Origin: Pseudomonas sp. SCB32
Lineage (GTDB): Bacteria; Pseudomonadota; Gammaproteobacteria; Pseudomonadales; Pseudomonadaceae
Length of the DNA stretch: 64,000 nucleotides
NCBI RefSeq assembly: GCF_009189165.1
Contig: NZ_CP045118.1
Span: 1,550,001-1,614,000 of the forward strand
Direction: 5' to 3'
In this document: in pieces, positions 62,046 to 64,000 of the stretch
Layout of the letters: each line of letters starts with the position of its first letter
Position numbering within the stretch: the first letter of the stretch is position 1
The notes under the pieces: model-generated
The model's database searches: none
Seen by the model: only the letters and a program-made list of their open reading frames with translations
What the model was told of the DNA's origin: nothing
Translations under genes and position numbers: made by a program

Positions 62046-63167
62046 GTGCATAAAGTCGTGATCAGCGGAACTGGCCTGTACACCCCGCCGTTCAGCATTT
62101 CCAACGATGAACTGGTGGAATCCTTCAACAGCTACGTCCGCATTCACAACGAGGAGCACGCCGACGCCATCGCCAAGGGCGAGATGGAGCCGCTGGCCGA
62201 ATCCAGCTCCGCTTTCATCGAGAAGGCTTCCGGCATCAAGAGCCGCTTCGTGGTGAACAAGGAAGGCATCCTCGACCCGCAGCGCATGGCGCCGCGCATT
62301 CCGGAACGCTCCAACGAAGACTGGGGCATCCTCTGCGAAATGGCCGTACACGCTGCCAAGGAAGCCCTGCAGCGCGCCGGTCGTACCGCCGCGGACATCG
62401 ACGGGGTGATCGTCGCCTGCTCCAACCTGCAGCGCGCCTACCCGGCGGTAGCCATCGAAGTACAGGCCGCCCTCGGCATCCAGGGCTTCGGCTTCGACAT
62501 GAACGTCGCCTGCTCCTCGGCCACCTTCGGCCTCCAGGCCGCGGTGAACAGCGTGCAGCTCGGCCAGGCCCGCGCCATCCTGCTGGTCAACCCGGAAATC
62601 TGCACCGGCCACCTGAACTTCCGCGACCGCGACAGCCACTTCATCTTCGGTGATGCCGCCACCGCCGTGATCGTCGAACGCGCCGACCAGGCCACCAGCA
62701 AGCATCAGTTCGATGTGGTGAGCACCAAGCTGCTGACCCAGTTCTCCAACAACATCCGCAACAACTTCGGCTTCCTCAACCGTGCCGCGGAAGAGGGCAT
62801 CGGCCAGCGCGACAAGCTGTTCGTGCAGGAGGGCCGCAAGGTGTTCAAGGACGTCTGCCCGATGGTGGCCGAGCTGATCGGCGAACATCTGGCGCAGAAT
62901 GACATCCCGGTCAGCGACGTGAAGCGCTTCTGGCTGCACCAGGCGAACCTGAACATGAACCTGCTGATCACCCGCAAGCTGATCGGCCGCGATGCCGAGG
63001 CCCACGAGGCGCCGGTGATCCTCGACACCTACGCCAACACCAGTTCGGCCGGCTCGGTCATCGCCCTCCACAAGTACCAGGATGACCTGCCCGCCGGCTC
63101 CATCGGCGTGCTGAGTTCCTTCGGCGCCGGTTACTCCATCGGCAGCGTGATCCTGCGCAAGCGCTGA
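62046..63167 (+). CDS. Beta-ketoacyl-ACP synthase III-like enzyme (FabH2 type)
   Basis: 373 residues of the thiolase/KAS III family with a complete Cys-His-Asn triad: C156 (NVACSSATFG), H298 (WLHQANLNM), N331 (TYANTSSAG). The length and N-terminal insertion (EEHADAIAKGEMEPLAESS) match P. aeruginosa PA3286, which condenses octanoyl-CoA from beta-oxidation with malonyl-ACP to feed fatty acid synthesis. The start is GTG with AGAGGA 7 nt upstream; an ATG 42 bp upstream lacks an RBS. Followed at 2 nt by an ECF sigma gene. Confidence 0.9.
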   Translation: MHKVVISGTGLYTPPFSISNDELVESFNSYVRIHNEEHADAIAKGEMEPLAESSSAFIEKASGIKSRFVVNKEGILDPQRMAPRIPERSNEDWGILCEMAVHAAKEALQRAGRTAADIDGVIVACSNLQRAYPAVAIEVQAALGIQGFGFDMNVACSSATFGLQAAVNSVQLGQARAILLVNPEICTGHLNFRDRDSHFIFGDAATAVIVERADQATSKHQFDVVSTKLLTQFSNNIRNNFGFLNRAAEEGIGQRDKLFVQEGRKVFKDVCPMVAELIGEHLAQNDIPVSDVKRFWLHQANLNMNLLITRKLIGRDAEAHEAPVILDTYANTSSAGSVIALHKYQDDLPAGSIGVLSSFGAGYSIGSVILRKR

Positions 63168-63169
63168 TC

Positions 63170-63778
63170 GTGCCCATCGACGACAACGAGCTGTTGTCGC
63201 GCCTGCTGGCCGGTGACCAGCAGGCCTTCCGCACCCTGGTAGCGACCTACCAGGGCGCGATGCGCGCCGTTGCCATCGCTATCGTCGGCAGCGCCCAGGC
63301 TGACGAAGTGGTGCAGGACGCCTGGCTTGCCACCGTGCGCAATCTCGACGGCTTCCAGCGTCGCTCCAGCCTCAAGACCTGGCTGCTGACCATCACCGCC
63401 AATACCGCCAAATCCCGTCTGCGCAAGGTTCGCCGCGATATCTCGCTGGACGATCTACCCGCGCTCCACGGCAGCATCGACGACTCCCGCTTCGCCCCCG
63501 ACGGCCACTGGAGTCCGGCACCGCTGGCCTGGCACGAGGACTCCCCGGAGGCCCTGCTGGCGGAGGACGAGCTGCGTGAATGCCTGGAAAAGACCCTCGC
63601 CAGCCTGTCCGAGCTGCAGCGCAGCGTCCTGTTGCTGCGTGAGCGGCAAGGGCTTGAGCTGGAGGAGATCTGTAATCTTCTGGACGTTTCGCTCTCCAAT
63701 GTCAGGGTGCTGCTGCATCGCGCACGGTTGAAGGTGTTCGCCACGCTGGAGCACTTCGAGGAGACCGGGGAATGCTGA
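63170..63778 (+). CDS. ECF-type RNA polymerase sigma factor
   Basis: 202 residues. Region 2 (DEVVQDAWLATVRNLDGFQRRSSLKTWLLTITANTAKSRLRK, about 43-87) and region 4 (LSELQRSVLLLRERQGLELEEICNLLDVSLSNVRVLLHRARLKV, about 142-185) are clear. The insert between (DDLPALHGSIDDSRFAPDGHWSP) is the loop that usually contacts an anti-sigma factor. GTG start 2 nt after the synthase stop, so it is coupled to it. The next gene encodes a zinc-finger protein fitting an anti-sigma role. Confidence 0.93.
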   Translation: MPIDDNELLSRLLAGDQQAFRTLVATYQGAMRAVAIAIVGSAQADEVVQDAWLATVRNLDGFQRRSSLKTWLLTITANTAKSRLRKVRRDISLDDLPALHGSIDDSRFAPDGHWSPAPLAWHEDSPEALLAEDELRECLEKTLASLSELQRSVLLLRERQGLELEEICNLLDVSLSNVRVLLHRARLKVFATLEHFEETGEC

Positions 63779-64000
63779 CCTGTAAGGAACTGGTGGCACG
63801 CTCCAGCGACCTGCTGGACGAACAACTGGGCTTTCGCGAGAAGCTGGCGCTGAGGCGGCACCTGCTGCTGTGCCGCAATTGCCGGCGTTACCTGCGGCAG
63901 ATGCGGCTGGCCCAGGCCACGTTGCGCGCGCTACCGGAAAAGTCCGGCGCGGACATCGACCTGCTTGCTGCCCATCTTGCCGAGCTGCGGCGGGATCATT
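63772..64000 (+). CDS. Zinc-finger anti-sigma factor (zf-HC2), 3' end outside the window
   Basis: 76 residues are visible, beginning MLTCKELVARSSDLLDEQLG and containing the metal site H-x3-C-x2-C in RRHLLLCRNCRRYLRQMR (histidine, then two cysteines), typical of ZAS/zf-HC2 anti-sigma domains. No membrane segment is seen so far. It overlaps the sigma gene by 7 bp, so stoichiometric expression is likely. It would hold the ECF factor inactive until a redox or envelope signal releases it. Runs off the window end. Confidence 0.8.
   Translation, partial: MLTCKELVARSSDLLDEQLGFREKLALRRHLLLCRNCRRYLRQMRLAQATLRALPEKSGADIDLLAAHLAELRRDH

Overview
The window looks like a chromosomal segment of a high-GC Pseudomonas close to the P. 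aeruginosa group (P. nitroreducens / P. citronellolis / P. knackmussii-like). The evidence is the braCDEFG branched-chain amino acid transporter, CcoM, PhaJ1, the fadD2/fadD1 pair, RapA, a fused MnhA/B antiporter and typical Pseudomonas REP palindromes. No rRNA, tRNA, CRISPR array, prophage or insertion sequence was recognised. Coding density is high and nearly all of it looks like ordinary host chromosome.

Layout, left to right. (1) 1-9.4 kb: end of pdxH, glycerate kinase, a glycine-zipper lipoprotein, then the six-gene Mrp/Mnh/Sha Na+/H+ antiporter operon. (2) 9.4-12.5 kb: a tight run of an EamA exporter, a PLP cysteine-synthase-like enzyme, an Asp/Glu racemase-like protein and a small protein. 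(3) 12.5-16.5 kb: a lipoprotein, a DUF488 protein, an SDR divergent from a LysR regulator, then a second glycine-zipper lipoprotein in an operon with a PagP-like outer-membrane palmitoyltransferase, behind six helically phased GTTCAG repeats. (4) 16.5-21.8 kb: a catabolic locus with a phospholyase-type class III aminotransferase, an APH-fold kinase, a PotD-like binding protein, an SDR and a GntR regulator, with a 22-bp perfect palindrome in the divergent promoter. (5) 21.8-28.5 kb: VapBC toxin-antitoxin, braCDEFG and two small conserved genes. (6) 28.6-36 kb: a phosphonate-type (possibly selenate or another oxyanion) ABC transporter, a threonate-dehydrogenase-like / hydroxypyruvate-isomerase-like pair, and an MHYT-GGDEF-EAL signalling protein. 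(7) 36-43.4 kb: a phosphoethanolamine transferase, a universal stress protein with an ANR-like box, rapA, AlkB-like oxygenase, small proteins, and ccoM with a near-perfect ANR box. (8) 43.5-47.7 kb: an AaeB/AaeX/AaeA-type efflux cassette and an MFS exporter. (9) 47.9-58 kb: phaJ1, a monoacylglycerol-lipase-like hydrolase, fadD2, a YdcH protein, fadD1 and hrpA. (10) 58-64 kb: a GST, a HIT protein, a lipoprotein, a diguanylate cyclase, an ankyrin protein, then a FabH-like synthase, an ECF sigma factor and the start of a zinc-finger anti-sigma factor.

Themes. Envelope adaptation recurs (PagP-like and EptA-like lipid A modification, SlyB-like lipoproteins). So do fatty acid turnover (PhaJ1, lipase, FadD2, FadD1, FabH-like synthase), low-oxygen physiology (CcoM, Usp) and c-di-GMP signalling (two proteins). 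Four near-identical REP palindromes and one ~120-bp imperfect hairpin element occupy intergenic gaps. From memory, the gene order follows PAO1 PA1049-PA1076 on the left and PA3316-PA3284 on the right, with the change at a REP palindrome near 28.6 kb.
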